In this document: positions 38,900-47,688 of the stretch, in pieces
Numbering within the stretch: the first letter of the stretch is position 1
Layout: the number at the start of each line of letters is the position of its first letter
NCBI RefSeq assembly: GCF_001425205.1
Contig: NZ_LMDW01000001.1
Coordinates: forward strand, 745,928-809,927
DNA: 64,000 bases
DNA from: Variovorax sp. Root411
GTDB lineage: Bacteria > Pseudomonadota > Gammaproteobacteria > Burkholderiales > Burkholderiaceae_C
Direction of reading: 5' to 3'
The notes under the pieces: model-generated
What the model was told of the DNA's origin: nothing
The model's database searches: none
Seen by the model: the letters and a program-made list of their open reading frames with translations, nothing else
Translations under genes and position numbers: made by a program

Positions 38900-41838
38900 C
38901 AGCGAGCTCCCTCTGCGGCGGCCTTGGCTTCGGCCTCTTTCTCTACCTGCTCGTCGGCCCAGCGGTGGCTTCTTATCGACTGGTGGGCCAGCCCGGTGAG
39001 GATCAGCATGGTGGCGCCGAGCACCAGCGCGAACACGCCGATGTCGAAGAAGAGGGCACTCGGCACATGCACCTCGCCCAGCAGCGGCAGGTGCAGATGC
39101 GCGGTGTGCGTGGTCAGGAAGGGGTAGCCGAACAGCACCGCGCCGCTGCCGGTGGCGAGCGCGAACAGCAGGCCGATGGCGATCCAGCGGCGCGGATAGA
39201 TGCGCAGGTGCTCTTCGACCCATTCGGTGCCCGAGACGATGAACTGCAGCACCAGCGCGACCGACATCACCAGCCCCGCGACGAAGCCGCCGCCCGGCGC
39301 GTTGTGGCCGCGCATGAAGAAGTAGGCCGACACCAGCACCGCCAGCGGCAGCAGCAGCCGCACCAGAACGGCAGGCACCATCAGGTAGCCGACGGCGGTG
39401 TCGTTGGCGCGACGCGGGTTCAGCAGGTCGCTGCCGCCGTCGTCGACCTGCTGGCGCTGCTGCACCGGCAGCGCCATCGATTCGATCGCAGGGCGGAAGC
39501 GCCGCAGCAGCGCATACACCGTGAGCGCGACCACGCCGAGCACGGTGATCTCGCCGAAGGTGTCAAAGCCGCGGAAGTCGACCAGCATCACATTGACCAC
39601 GTTGGTGCCACCGCCCTCGGTGAGCGCACGTTCGAGGAAGAAGGGCGAGATGCTCTGCGGGAACTCGCGCGTCATCACGGTCCAGGCCAGCGCCGCCATG
39701 CCGCCACCGGCGATGGCGGCCACCAGCAGGTCGCGCCCGCGCCGGCCCCAGGGCCGCAGGCGTGCGCGCGCCGGCTGCACGGCGTCCTTGCTGCGCATCG
39801 GCAGCCAGCGCAGGCCCAGCAGGATCAGCACGGTGGTCACGGCTTCGACCACCAGCTGCGTCAGCGCGAGGTCGGGCGCGGAGAACCAGATGTAGGTCAC
39901 GCACGAGACCAGTCCGGCGCCCGAAGCCAGCATCAGCGCCGCCAGCCGGTGGAACTTGGCCAGCCACGCGGCGGCCAGCGCGCAGGTGCCGCCGATGATC
40001 CAGGTCATGGCGAACATCGGCGAGAAGGGCAGCAGCTCGCGCGTGCCGGGCGCGGCGGGCGCGGTCCACAGGGAAGCCGCAGCGCCCGCGACGGCCACGA
40101 CGACCAGCAGCAGCAACTGCCACTGCATGCGGCGCGTGCCGAGCAGGCGGCGGCTGCGCCGGCCCGCCTCGCTCAGCAGCGCGAGCAGGTGCTCGAAGAT
40201 GGCCTGGCCGTCGAAGCGATGCAGCAGCGGCGTGTGTGCGAGGCCGCCGTCCGCGCGCCGGCGGCGCTGCAGCAGGTACAGCGCTGCGCCCCCAGCCAAC
40301 GCCACGAAGCTCATCGCGAGCGGCAGGTTGAAACCGTGCCACACGGCCAGGCTGTACTCGGGCAGCGTGCCGCCCACCACGGGCGTCGCGGCCGCCGCCA
40401 GCAGCGGGCCGATGGACCAGGCCGGTGCCACGCCCACGACCAGGCACAGCAGCACCAGCAGTTCGACCGGCACGCGCATCCAGTGCGGCGGCTCATGCGG
40501 CTGCCTGGGCACGTCGGGGCCGCAGGGCGGGCCGAAGAACACGTCGAACACGAAGCGGGCGGAGTAGGCCACGGTGAAGACGCCCGCGACGGTGGCGATG
40601 ATCGGCAGGCTCCAGTCGATCCATGGCGTGGACTGGATGAACACCGTCTCGGCGAAGAACATCTCCTTCGACAGGAATCCGTTGAGCAGCGGCACGCCGG
40701 CCATCGAGGCGCTGGCGATGATGGCCAGCGTGCCGGTGATCGGCATCAGCCGCAGCAGGCCGCTGAGCTTGCGGATGTCGCGCGTGCCGCTTTCGTGGTC
40801 GATGATGCCGGCCGCCATGAACAGCGATGCCTTGAAGGTCGCGTGGTTCATGACGTGGAACACCGCAGCCACTGCCGCCAAAGGACTGTTCAGGCCCAGC
40901 AGCAGCGTGATGAGCCCGAGGTGCGAGATGGTCGAGTAGGCCAGCAGTGCCTTCAGGTCGCGCTGGAACATGGCGATGAAGCCGCCGAGCAGCAGCGTGA
41001 CCGCGCCCGCGCCGCCCACCATCCAGAACCATTGCTCGGTGCCCGAGAGCACGGGCCACAGCCGCGCCATGAGGAACACGCCGAGCTTCACCATGGTGGC
41101 CGAGTGCAGGTAGGCCGAGACCGGCGTGGGCGCGGCCATGGCGCGCGGCAGCCAGAAGTGGAACGGGAACTGCGCGCTCTTGGTGAAGGCGCCGAGCAGC
41201 ACCAGCACCAGCACGGCCGGGTAGAGCGCATGCGCGCGGATGAGGTCGCCCGAGGCCAGCACCACGTCCAGCTCGTAGCTGCCGACGATGCGGCCCAGCA
41301 CCAGCACGCCGGCCAGCAGGCACAGCCCGCCCGCGCCGGTGACGGTGAGCGCCATGCGCGCGCCGCGCCGCGCGTCGCGGCGGTGGTGCCAGTAGCCGAT
41401 CAGCAGGAACGAGAACAGGCTGGTGAGCTCCCAGAACAGCACCATCTGGACCATGTTGCCCGAGAGCACCACGCCCATCATTGCGCCCATGAACGCGAGG
41501 AAGAACGAGAAGAAGCGCGGCACCGGGTCGGAGGCCGACATGTAGTAGCGCGCATAGAGCACCACCAGCGCGCCGATGCCCAGTACCAGCATGCAGAACA
41601 GCCAGGCGAAGCCGTCCATGCGGAACACGAGGTTGAGGCCGAGGGCCGGCAGCCATTCGATCTCTTGCCGCAGCACGTTGCCATGTGCGACCCGCGGAAA
41701 GAGCCATGCGGTCTGTATCGCGCAGCCCAATGCGACGAGACCCGCGAGGGTCGACTCCCTGTTGCGCGCGTTGGATGGCATCAACGCGGCCAGCACGCTG
41801 GCAATGAAGGGGAGTGCGACGAGAAAGACCAGGGGCAT
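38899..41838 (-). CDS. phaA: Mrp/Pha antiporter subunit A (A and B parts fused)
   Basis: A 979-residue protein. The first ~500 residues match NuoL/MrpA (FWELTSLFSFLLIGYWHH, FTKSAQFPFHFWLPRAMAAPTPVSAYLHSATMVKLG in part, HVMNHATFKASLFMAAGIIDHE). The C-terminal ~350 residues carry the MrpA tail and MrpB part (TVYALLRRF, RGHNAPGGGFVAGL). Fusion of A and B defines group 2 Mrp systems. It exchanges Na+ or K+ for protons, giving pH and salt tolerance. A hairpin with GGGTCGAT/ATCGACCC at 41841-41863 lies 2 bp before the start codon, and a -10-like TAGAAT is inside it, so the mRNA may be nearly leaderless. Confidence 0.95.
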   Translation of the reverse strand: MPLVFLVALPFIASVLAALMPSNARNRESTLAGLVALGCAIQTAWLFPRVAHGNVLRQEIEWLPALGLNLVFRMDGFAWLFCMLVLGIGALVVLYARYYMSASDPVPRFFSFFLAFMGAMMGVVLSGNMVQMVLFWELTSLFSFLLIGYWHHRRDARRGARMALTVTGAGGLCLLAGVLVLGRIVGSYELDVVLASGDLIRAHALYPAVLVLVLLGAFTKSAQFPFHFWLPRAMAAPTPVSAYLHSATMVKLGVFLMARLWPVLSGTEQWFWMVGGAGAVTLLLGGFIAMFQRDLKALLAYSTISHLGLITLLLGLNSPLAAVAAVFHVMNHATFKASLFMAAGIIDHESGTRDIRKLSGLLRLMPITGTLAIIASASMAGVPLLNGFLSKEMFFAETVFIQSTPWIDWSLPIIATVAGVFTVAYSARFVFDVFFGPPCGPDVPRQPHEPPHWMRVPVELLVLLCLVVGVAPAWSIGPLLAAAATPVVGGTLPEYSLAVWHGFNLPLAMSFVALAGGAALYLLQRRRRADGGLAHTPLLHRFDGQAIFEHLLALLSEAGRRSRRLLGTRRMQWQLLLLVVVAVAGAAASLWTAPAAPGTRELLPFSPMFAMTWIIGGTCALAAAWLAKFHRLAALMLASGAGLVSCVTYIWFSAPDLALTQLVVEAVTTVLILLGLRWLPMRSKDAVQPARARLRPWGRRGRDLLVAAIAGGGMAALAWTVMTREFPQSISPFFLERALTEGGGTNVVNVMLVDFRGFDTFGEITVLGVVALTVYALLRRFRPAIESMALPVQQRQQVDDGGSDLLNPRRANDTAVGYLMVPAVLVRLLLPLAVLVSAYFFMRGHNAPGGGFVAGLVMSVALVLQFIVSGTEWVEEHLRIYPRRWIAIGLLFALATGSGAVLFGYPFLTTHTAHLHLPLLGEVHVPSALFFDIGVFALVLGATMLILTGLAHQSIRSHRWADEQVEKEAEAKAAAEGAR

Positions 41839-41840
41839 TG

Positions 41841-41863
41841 GGGTCGATTCTATCGATCGACCC
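41841..41863 (-). promoter_or_regulatory. Hairpin with -10-like element immediately before phaA
   Basis: GGGTCGAT (41841-41848) pairs with ATCGACCC (41856-41863) around a 7-nt loop, ending 2 bp before the phaA ATG. On the minus strand TAGAAT lies at 41847-41852. No ordinary Shine-Dalgarno is seen between the hairpin and the start codon. Confidence 0.4.
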
Positions 41864-41914
41864 TTTGGGAAGCTCTATCTATAACCGCAAGACATAAGGC
41901 GCTTTTTGCCCTCT

Positions 41915-42295
41915 TCAAGCCGAGAAGATCCGCACGGTGCGGATGCCGAGCCAGGTGAAGAAGAGCGAGCCGCCCAGGTGGGCCGAGGCCGTCACCATGG
42001 CCACGCCCAGCCGGCCTTCGAGCAGCATGGTGGTGACCTCGACCGAGAAGCTCGAGAAGGTGGTGAGGCCGCCGAGGAAGCCGGTGATCAGCGCGAGCCG
42101 CCAGACCGGATCCAGGTCTGGCAGCAGCTGGAAGGTGGCAACGGCCACGCCGATGAGGTAGCCGCCGATCAGGTTGGCAGCCAGCGTGCCCCAGGGCATG
42201 AGGCCGCCCATGCCCAACCAGAGGGCAAGGCCCCAGCGGGCCAGGGCGCCGATCGAGGCGCCGATGCAGATGGCAAGAATCGGGAGAAGAAGCAT
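41915..42295 (-). CDS. crcB: Fluoride channel CrcB/Fluc
   Basis: A 126-residue membrane protein with four helices. The Fluc hallmarks are GALARWGL near residue 16, WGTLAANLIGGYLIG and GFLGGLTTFSSFSVE, the last lining the fluoride pore. It works as a dual-topology dimer that lets F- out of the cytoplasm. It is 30 bp after a TRAP DctM gene on the same strand, so it is probably the last gene of that operon. No crcB-type fluoride riboswitch can fit in that 30-bp gap. Confidence 0.95.
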   Translation of the reverse strand: MLLLPILAICIGASIGALARWGLALWLGMGGLMPWGTLAANLIGGYLIGVAVATFQLLPDLDPVWRLALITGFLGGLTTFSSFSVEVTTMLLEGRLGVAMVTASAHLGGSLFFTWLGIRTVRIFSA

Positions 42296-42325
42296 GCGTT
42301 TATTGTCGGCGCGTTCCTTGCCGTA

Positions 42326-43627
42326 TCAGGGCGCCATCTGCTGCGGCAGCCAGGTCACCAGTTGCGGCACGAAGTAGATGATCAGCACTGCCGCAACCAT
42401 CAGGAAGAACATCGGCAGCGTGACGCGCGCGATGTAGAGCAGGTCCTTGCCGGTCATGCCTTGCAGCACGAACAGGTTGAAGCCCACGGGTGGTGTGATC
42501 TGCGCCATCTCGACCACCAGCACGACGAAGATGCCGAACCAGACCGGATCGATGCCGGCCGCCGTAACGGTCGGCATGATCACGCCCATGGTCAGCACCA
42601 CCATCGAGATGCCGTCGAGGAAGCAGCCCAGCACGATGTAGAAGGCAGCGAGCGCCAGGATGAGCTGGAACTTCGACAGGCCCAGCGAGCCAATCCATTC
42701 GGCCAGGTGCCGCGGCAGGCCGATGTAGCCCATGGCCAGCGTGAGGAAGGCCGCGCCCGCGAGGATCAGCGCCATCATGCAGTACAGCCGCGTGGCTCCC
42801 AGCAGTGCTTCCCTGAAGCTTTGCCAGGTGAGCGAGCCCTGCGCGCCAGAGATGATCATCGCGCCGACCACGCCCACGGCCGCAGCTTCGGTCGCGGTGG
42901 CGATGCCCGCATAGATGGAGCCGAGCACCGACAGGATGAGCAGGGCCACCGGGATCAGCGACATCGAGGCCTTGAGCTTTTGCATGAAGGGCAGCTTCGC
43001 GTCGGCCGGCGGGACGCGGTCGGGATGGCGCAGCGCCCAGAACACGATGTAGCCGGAGAACAGCAAGGCGAGCAGGATGCCCGGGATGACGCCCGCGATG
43101 AACAGCCGCGCGATCGACACGTCCGCGCTCACTCCGTAGACGATCATGATGATCGACGGCGGAATCAAGAGGCCGAGCGTGCCCGCGCCGGCCAGCGTGC
43201 CGATGACCATGTCGTCGGGGTAGCCGCGGCGCTTGAGCTCCGGCAGGCTCATCTTGCCGATGGTGGCGCAGGTGGCCGCGCTCGACCCGGAAACCGCGGC
43301 AAACACTGCGCACCCCACCACGTTGGTGTGCAGCAGCCGGCCCGGCAGGCTTTGCATCCAGGGTGCGAGGCCCTTGAACATGTCCTGCGAGAGCCGGGTG
43401 CGAAACAGGATCTCGCCCATCCACACGAACAGCGGCAGCGCGGTGAGCGTCCAGCTCGAGGCCGATCCCCAGATGGTCACGGCCATGGCGTCACCGGCGG
43501 AGCGCGACGAGAAGATCTGCATGGCGATCCATGCCACGCCCGAGAGGGTGAGACCGATCCAGACGCCGCTGCCGAGGATGAGGAACAGCGCGGCGATCAG
43601 GAAGCCCGCGACGGCGATGTCACTCAT
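42326..43627 (-). CDS. TRAP transporter large permease (DctM), second system
   Basis: A 433-residue protein of standard DctM length, with about twelve hydrophobic segments. Typical blocks are GSGVWIGLTLSGVAW, VSGSSAATCATIGKMSLPELKRRGYP (in part), TLGLLIPPSIIMIVYGV, EAAAVGVVGAMI and ITPPVGFNLFVLQGM. It moves an organic acid with Na+ together with the DctQ subunit. The start overlaps the dctQ stop by 8 bp. Confidence 0.95.
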   Translation of the reverse strand: MSDIAVAGFLIAALFLILGSGVWIGLTLSGVAWIAMQIFSSRSAGDAMAVTIWGSASSWTLTALPLFVWMGEILFRTRLSQDMFKGLAPWMQSLPGRLLHTNVVGCAVFAAVSGSSAATCATIGKMSLPELKRRGYPDDMVIGTLAGAGTLGLLIPPSIIMIVYGVSADVSIARLFIAGVIPGILLALLFSGYIVFWALRHPDRVPPADAKLPFMQKLKASMSLIPVALLILSVLGSIYAGIATATEAAAVGVVGAMIISGAQGSLTWQSFREALLGATRLYCMMALILAGAAFLTLAMGYIGLPRHLAEWIGSLGLSKFQLILALAAFYIVLGCFLDGISMVVLTMGVIMPTVTAAGIDPVWFGIFVVLVVEMAQITPPVGFNLFVLQGMTGKDLLYIARVTLPMFFLMVAAVLIIYFVPQLVTWLPQQMAP

Positions 43628-44129
43628 GGCGAAGAGCCTCCGTCTCGACAGTCTTGGCGGGCCGGCCGCGCCACTCGATCACGAACTCGTCCAGCGAAGC
43701 GATGGCGAAGACGATGGCGCCGAGTGCCATCGACAGCTGCGGTATCCACAGTGGTGTGGCGTCGTTGCCGGTGGAGATGTCATGGTAGCCGAGCGACTGC
43801 CAGGCCAGGCGCACGCTGTACCAGGCAAAGAGCAGCGCGAGCAGCGCCGCAGCGCCCATGGCCCAGCGTTCGAGCCAGCGCTGCGCCGCGGGCGGCAGGT
43901 TCTGCAGCACCAGCGTCACGCGGATGTGCTCTGCGCGCTTGAGCGTGTGCGCCAGCGCCATGAATCCCGCGCCGGCCATCAGGTAGCCGGCGTAGGCATC
44001 GATGCCGGGAATGTTGAAGTGAAGCTGGCGGCCGAGGATGGACAGGAGCACCATCGCCAGCAGGCCGACCATGAAAAGCGCCGCCAATGCGGCGGCGCTC
44101 ATATAGAGAAGATCAAGCGTCTTGCGCAT
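43620..44129 (-). CDS. TRAP transporter small permease (DctQ), second system
   Basis: A 169-residue protein with four membrane segments (about 10-30, 48-65, 88-108 and 130-150). GFMALAHTLKRAEHIRVTLVLQ is the DctQ region before helix three. It anchors and completes the transport complex with DctM. It lies 21 bp after the binding-protein gene. Confidence 0.93.
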   Translation of the reverse strand: MRKTLDLLYMSAAALAALFMVGLLAMVLLSILGRQLHFNIPGIDAYAGYLMAGAGFMALAHTLKRAEHIRVTLVLQNLPPAAQRWLERWAMGAAALLALLFAWYSVRLAWQSLGYHDISTGNDATPLWIPQLSMALGAIVFAIASLDEFVIEWRGRPAKTVETEALRHE

Positions 44130-44150
44130 CGGATGCAGTTCGAGTCCGCC

Positions 44151-45119
44151 TCACATCTTCTTGTAGGCATCGACGACGGCCTGGCCCTCGGCACCGGCCT
44201 TCTCGGTCCACTCCTTGAGCATGGTGTCGCCGACCTTCTTCATGTCGGCCTTGAGTTGCGCCGAGGGAACATGCACCGTCATGCCGTTCTTCTTGAGCAG
44301 GTCCAGGTATTCGACGTTCTTTTTCTTCGACAGGTCCCATCCGCGCTTCTCGGCGTCGGCCGCGGCCTTGAGCACCGCGTCCTGCGTGGGCTTGTCGAGT
44401 GCATCGAAGGCCTTTTTGTTCATGAGCACCGCGTTCTTTGGCAGCCAGGCCTGGGTGTCGTAGAAGTTCTTGATGTATTCGTAGGTCTTTGTGTCGTAGC
44501 CGGTCGACCCCGAGGACATGTACGACTCGATCACGCCGGTGGCCATGGCCTGCGAGAGCTCGGCCTGCTGCACCGTGACGGGCTGTGCGCCGACGAGTTC
44601 CCCGATGCGCGCGGTGGCGGGGCTGTAGGCACGCCACTTCACCCCCTTCAGGTCGGCGGCCGATGCGATTTCCTTCTTCACGAAGATGCCTTGCGGCGGC
44701 CAGGCGACCGTGTAGAGCAGCACGATGCCTTGCTCCGCCAGCTTCTTCTCGAGCACCGGCTTCTGTGCCTGGTAGAGCTTCCAGGCGGCGTCGTAGCTGT
44801 CGGCCAGGAACGGGATGCCGTCGGCGCCGAACAGCTGCCACTCGTTCTGATAGTTCACGAGGAGGATCTCGCCGAGCTGCGCCTGGCCACCTTGCACTGC
44901 GCGCTTGATCTCGGGTGCCTTGAACAGCGAGGCGTTGGCGTGCACCGTGATCTTGAGCTTGCCGCCGCTGCCCTTGTCCACGTCGCTCGCGAACTGGGTG
45001 ATGTTCTCTGTGTGGAAGTTGCTCGCCGGGTAGGCGGTGGGCAGGTCCCATTTGGTCTGCGCGAAGACTGCGGCGCCAAGGGTCAGACCTGCGAGGGCAA
45101 TGCCGAACTTGTGATTCAT
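44151..45119 (-). CDS. TRAP transporter substrate-binding protein (DctP), second system
   Basis: A 322-residue periplasmic receptor with a Sec signal (hydrophobic stretch after MNHKFG, cut near VFAQ). It starts TKWDLPTAYPASNFHTENI. The TRAP blocks KLKITVHANASLFKAPEIKRAVQ, DLKGVKWRAYSPATARIGEL and GVIESYMSSGSTGYDTKTYEYIK (in part) are clear, and the Arg near residue 150 (KWRAYSP) fits carboxylate binding. The mature start ATG 45119 follows GGAGAG; a 14-residue upstream extension is less likely. The substrate is an unknown organic acid; crcB downstream hints at a fluorinated one. Confidence 0.93.
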   Translation of the reverse strand: MNHKFGIALAGLTLGAAVFAQTKWDLPTAYPASNFHTENITQFASDVDKGSGGKLKITVHANASLFKAPEIKRAVQGGQAQLGEILLVNYQNEWQLFGADGIPFLADSYDAAWKLYQAQKPVLEKKLAEQGIVLLYTVAWPPQGIFVKKEIASAADLKGVKWRAYSPATARIGELVGAQPVTVQQAELSQAMATGVIESYMSSGSTGYDTKTYEYIKNFYDTQAWLPKNAVLMNKKAFDALDKPTQDAVLKAAADAEKRGWDLSKKKNVEYLDLLKKNGMTVHVPSAQLKADMKKVGDTMLKEWTEKAGAEGQAVVDAYKKM

Positions 45120-45215
45120 GAGCTCTCCGGAACGTATGAAAGTGAAAACGAAAACGAGCATACGAGCAAAATCCGGACCATCCCTGAGGCATTTCCCTGC
45201 CTTGGTGCATGCATG

Positions 45216-45236
45216 AAAAAGCCGCCCACAGGCGGC
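45216..45236 (-). terminator. Rho-independent terminator after the ComEA-like gene
   Basis: On the minus strand GCCGCC-TGTG-GGCGGC (45221-45236) is followed by a run of five T (45216-45220). It lies between the ComEA-like gene and the TRAP operon, so the latter has its own promoter. Confidence 0.85.
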
Positions 45237-45263
45237 TTGCTTGCTATAGGGCCGGGTAGGAAA

Positions 45264-45593
45264 TCAGGGTTTGGCGGCCTTGGCTACCTTGCCCGTCTTG
45301 CCCTCCTTGGGAGCGGCAGGCGCCGCACCACCGAAGGCCTGGCCATTGACCGTCAGGCCTTCGGCCGACAGCTTGGCGGCCTTCTTTTCCTTGACGCCCT
45401 TCACGCGCTGCATGAGGTCGGGCCAGTCCTTGAACTCGCCTTCCTTGCGCGCGTCGAGAATGCGCTTGGACATGGAGGGGCCGACGCCCTTGACGCCGTC
45501 GAGATCGGCGGCCGTGCCCTTGTTGACATCGACGGCGGCGAACGAAACGGCCGCGAACAGCATGGCCGTGGCGGCCAGGATTTTCTTGAACAT
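45264..45593 (-). CDS. ComEA-like helix-hairpin-helix protein, secreted
   Basis: A 109-residue protein with a signal peptide (MFKKILAATAMLFAAVSFAA) and one HhH motif: VDVNKGTAADLDGVKGVGPSMSKRILDAR (in part: DLDGVKGVGPSMSKRI). A Lys-rich tail follows. ComEA-type proteins bind double-stranded DNA in the periplasm during natural transformation. This short form without a membrane anchor resembles the single-HhH proteins of betaproteobacteria. ATG 45593 follows GGGAG. It is monocistronic, with its own terminator. Confidence 0.85.
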   Translation of the reverse strand: MFKKILAATAMLFAAVSFAAVDVNKGTAADLDGVKGVGPSMSKRILDARKEGEFKDWPDLMQRVKGVKEKKAAKLSAEGLTVNGQAFGGAAPAAPKEGKTGKVAKAAKP

Positions 45594-45731
45594 GATGAGA
45601 ACTCCCTTTGTCTTGTTGATATGACTGACAGCCGGCAAGAGCGCCGGCCCAGGCTCAACGAGGCACAAAAGCAGGGCGTTGACGCGTGGAAGCCGCACCG
45701 GCCGCCACGTGACCATTGTTCAAAAATGTGA

Positions 45732-46901
45732 TCAGAGTTCTTCGACGCGGCGCGGCGGATAGCTGTCCCAGGCCTGGCAGCCGGGGCAGTGCCAGAAGTA
45801 CTGGTGCGCCTCGAAGCCGCAGGCGGCGCAGCGATAGCGCATGAGCGGCCGGGTTGCCTGGTCGAGAGCGCGTTGCACCTGCGGGTGGAACTGCTGATGC
45901 TCGAAGTGTTCGCCCGCGAGCCAGCGCGAGGCAGCGACCAGTGAGGGCTGCTGTGCAAGATGTGCGATGTAGCCGTCGCGCGGCGTGGGGTTGGGCTCTT
46001 CGGTGGTGGCGGTCGGTGTGCCGCCGAGCGCCATCAGTGCTTCGAGCACGTCGATCGACGGCGACTCCACGTAGCGGCGTTGCAGCAGCGCAAGCGCTTC
46101 GCCCTGGCGGTGCGCGGCCACGGCGGCCTGCTGCAGTGCGGCGGCATAGAGCGGCAGCGCCAGCGGTGCCGTGTCGCTCAGGGCCACGAGCGTGTCGAAG
46201 GCCGCGGCCGCTTCGCCTTTGCGCAGCTGCAGGTTGGCCGTGTCGATGGCGGGCCGCGGCGCTTGCGGCGCAAGTTCAACGGCCTGCGCGAGCAGCTTCG
46301 CCGCGCTGGACAGGTCGCCTGCCGCCACGCGCTCGGTCGCCTGCTCGCAGAGGTGATGCGCGCGGCGCGTGCTGTAGCTGGCCTGGTCGGACTCGTCGAG
46401 TTTCTGCGCCACGTCGGCGGCTTGCGCCCATTCGCGCGAGCGTTCGTAGATGGCCAGCAAAGACAGCAGCGCCTCGTTCTCGTAGCGCGTGCCTTCGAGC
46501 TTCTGCAGCGCGGCTTCGGCGCGGTCGAGCAGGCCGGCGCGCAGGAAGTCCTGCGCCAATGCGTGCTGCGCGCGTTCGCGGTCGCTGCGGCTCAGGTCGC
46601 CGCGGCCCAGCAGGTGCTCGTGCACGCGCACCGCGCGCTGGTACTCGCCGCGGCGGCGGAACAGGTTGCCGAGTGCGAAATGCAGCTCCTGCGTGTCGGG
46701 GTCGTTCTGCACGGCCTCGATGAAGGCGTCGATGGCCTGGTCCTGCTGCTCGTTGAGCAGGAAGTTGAGGCCGCGAAAGTAGGCCTTTGGTGCCTGGCGG
46801 TTCTCGAGCTTGAGTTGCCGGATGTCGAAGCGCGATGCGAGCCAGCCCAGCACGAAGGCGACGGGCAGGCTGATCAGCAGCCAGCTGGGATCAAAGTCCA
46901 T
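45732..46901 (-). CDS. lapB: Lipopolysaccharide assembly protein LapB (YciM)
   Basis: A 389-residue protein anchored by one N-terminal helix (WLLISLPVAFVLGWLAS). TPR repeats span about 40-340, starting YFRGLNFLLNEQQDQAIDAF and ELHFALGNLFRRRGEYQRAVRVHEHLL (in part). A C-terminal rubredoxin-like zinc knuckle uses CAAC and CPGC (YRCAACGFEAHQYFWHCPGC, 20 residues). LapB works with FtsH to control LpxC turnover and so LPS synthesis. It overlaps lapA by 11 bp. The zinc knuckle packs on the TPR domain in the E. coli protein. Confidence 0.95.
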   Translation of the reverse strand: MDFDPSWLLISLPVAFVLGWLASRFDIRQLKLENRQAPKAYFRGLNFLLNEQQDQAIDAFIEAVQNDPDTQELHFALGNLFRRRGEYQRAVRVHEHLLGRGDLSRSDRERAQHALAQDFLRAGLLDRAEAALQKLEGTRYENEALLSLLAIYERSREWAQAADVAQKLDESDQASYSTRRAHHLCEQATERVAAGDLSSAAKLLAQAVELAPQAPRPAIDTANLQLRKGEAAAAFDTLVALSDTAPLALPLYAAALQQAAVAAHRQGEALALLQRRYVESPSIDVLEALMALGGTPTATTEEPNPTPRDGYIAHLAQQPSLVAASRWLAGEHFEHQQFHPQVQRALDQATRPLMRYRCAACGFEAHQYFWHCPGCQAWDSYPPRRVEEL

Positions 46902-47226
46902 GTTGACGTACGGCGGGAAGGTCGGTGGCGGAGATGGATGGCGCCGATGCGGGAGTGCTCGTGGCGATCGACGGCGCGGATGGCTGGGCCTCGGAGGCAG
47001 CGGGCAGTTGCGCCGCGGCGGTGCGATGCTTCCACCAGCCCGGCAGCATGCCGAGCGCGCCCACCACAAGCCCACCGGCGAAGGCCGCAAGCACGACGAG
47101 CACCAACGGCGCGCGCCAGTAGGTGCCGAAGAAGAAATAGACGGTCGCGTCGTGCTGGTTGTTCAGCGCGAAAGCAAAGAGCGTAAAAAAAATGGCTGCC
47201 TTGAGCAGCCACAGGAGGTATTTCAT
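46891..47226 (-). CDS. lapA: Lipopolysaccharide assembly protein LapA domain protein
   Basis: A 111-residue inner-membrane protein with two hydrophobic segments (about 5-20 and 40-62) and the DUF1049 blocks LLKAAIFFTLFAFALNNQ and APLVLVVLAAFAGGLVVGA. The C-terminal ~45 residues are a Pro/Ala/Ser-rich cytoplasmic tail. It partners LapB. The end overlaps the lapB start by 11 bp and the ihfB stop is 57 bp upstream. Confidence 0.93.
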   Translation of the reverse strand: MKYLLWLLKAAIFFTLFAFALNNQHDATVYFFFGTYWRAPLVLVVLAAFAGGLVVGALGMLPGWWKHRTAAAQLPAASEAQPSAPSIATSTPASAPSISATDLPAVRQHGL

Positions 47227-47283
47227 GCACGTTCCCGTTGGCGGGACGATTCTACGTTTGCAACCGTCGGGACGGACCGCCGG

Positions 47284-47610
47284 TCAGGCCTTGCGGCCCT
47301 TGGCTTCCTTGCCGGCGTCGAGCTCCGCGGTGCGGGCATCCACGGCCTCGCGCAGCGCCTTGCCGGGCTTGAAGTGCGGCACACGTTTCTCGGGAATCTG
47401 CACGCTCTCGCCCGAACGCGGGTTGCGGCCGATACGCGGCGGACGCCGGTTGACCGAGAAGCTGCCGAAGCCGCGGATCTCGATGCGGTGCCCGCGCACC
47501 AGCGCGTCGCTCATCGCGTCGAGGATGGTCTTGACGGCGTATTCGGCATCGCGGTGCGTGAGCTGGGCAAAGCGCGCTGCGAGTTCTTCGACGAGGTCTG
47601 AGCGGGTCAT
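47284..47610 (-). CDS. ihfB: Integration host factor subunit beta
   Basis: A 108-residue HU/IHF-family DNA-bending protein. The body has [25 protein letters not shown] and the DNA-inserting arm [10 protein letters not shown] with its Pro. A C-terminal extension (about 15 residues, [14 protein letters not shown]) goes beyond the E. coli length of 94. With IHF-alpha it bends DNA sharply at specific sites. It follows rpsA, a conserved order in proteobacteria. Confidence 0.96.
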   Translation of the reverse strand: MTRSDLVEELAARFAQLTHRDAEYAVKTILDAMSDALVRGHRIEIRGFGSFSVNRRPPRIGRNPRSGESVQIPEKRVPHFKPGKALREAVDARTAELDAGKEAKGRKA

Positions 47611-47637
47611 AGGCCGAACATAAACGAAAAACGTGGA

Positions 47638-47676
47638 CGAAAAAAAAGACAGAGCGGCCCCACGGCCTGCTCTGTC
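47638..47676 (-). terminator. Rho-independent terminator after rpsA
   Basis: On the minus strand GACAGAGC (47669-47676) pairs with GCTCTGTC (47648-47655) around a GC-rich loop that can also pair, and a run of T (seven or more) follows. It separates rpsA from ihfB. Confidence 0.9.
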
Positions 47677-47688
47677 TTCGGACTCAGC

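Noticed and set aside
38881..41958. 1025-codon open frame antisense to phaA
   Set aside because: Its Gln/His/Arg-rich product is the mirror of membrane-protein codons, and phaA is unmistakable.
42296..42325. Fluoride riboswitch in front of crcB
   Set aside because: Only 30 bp separate dctM and crcB; the crcB-motif aptamer needs roughly twice that and no matching sequence is seen.
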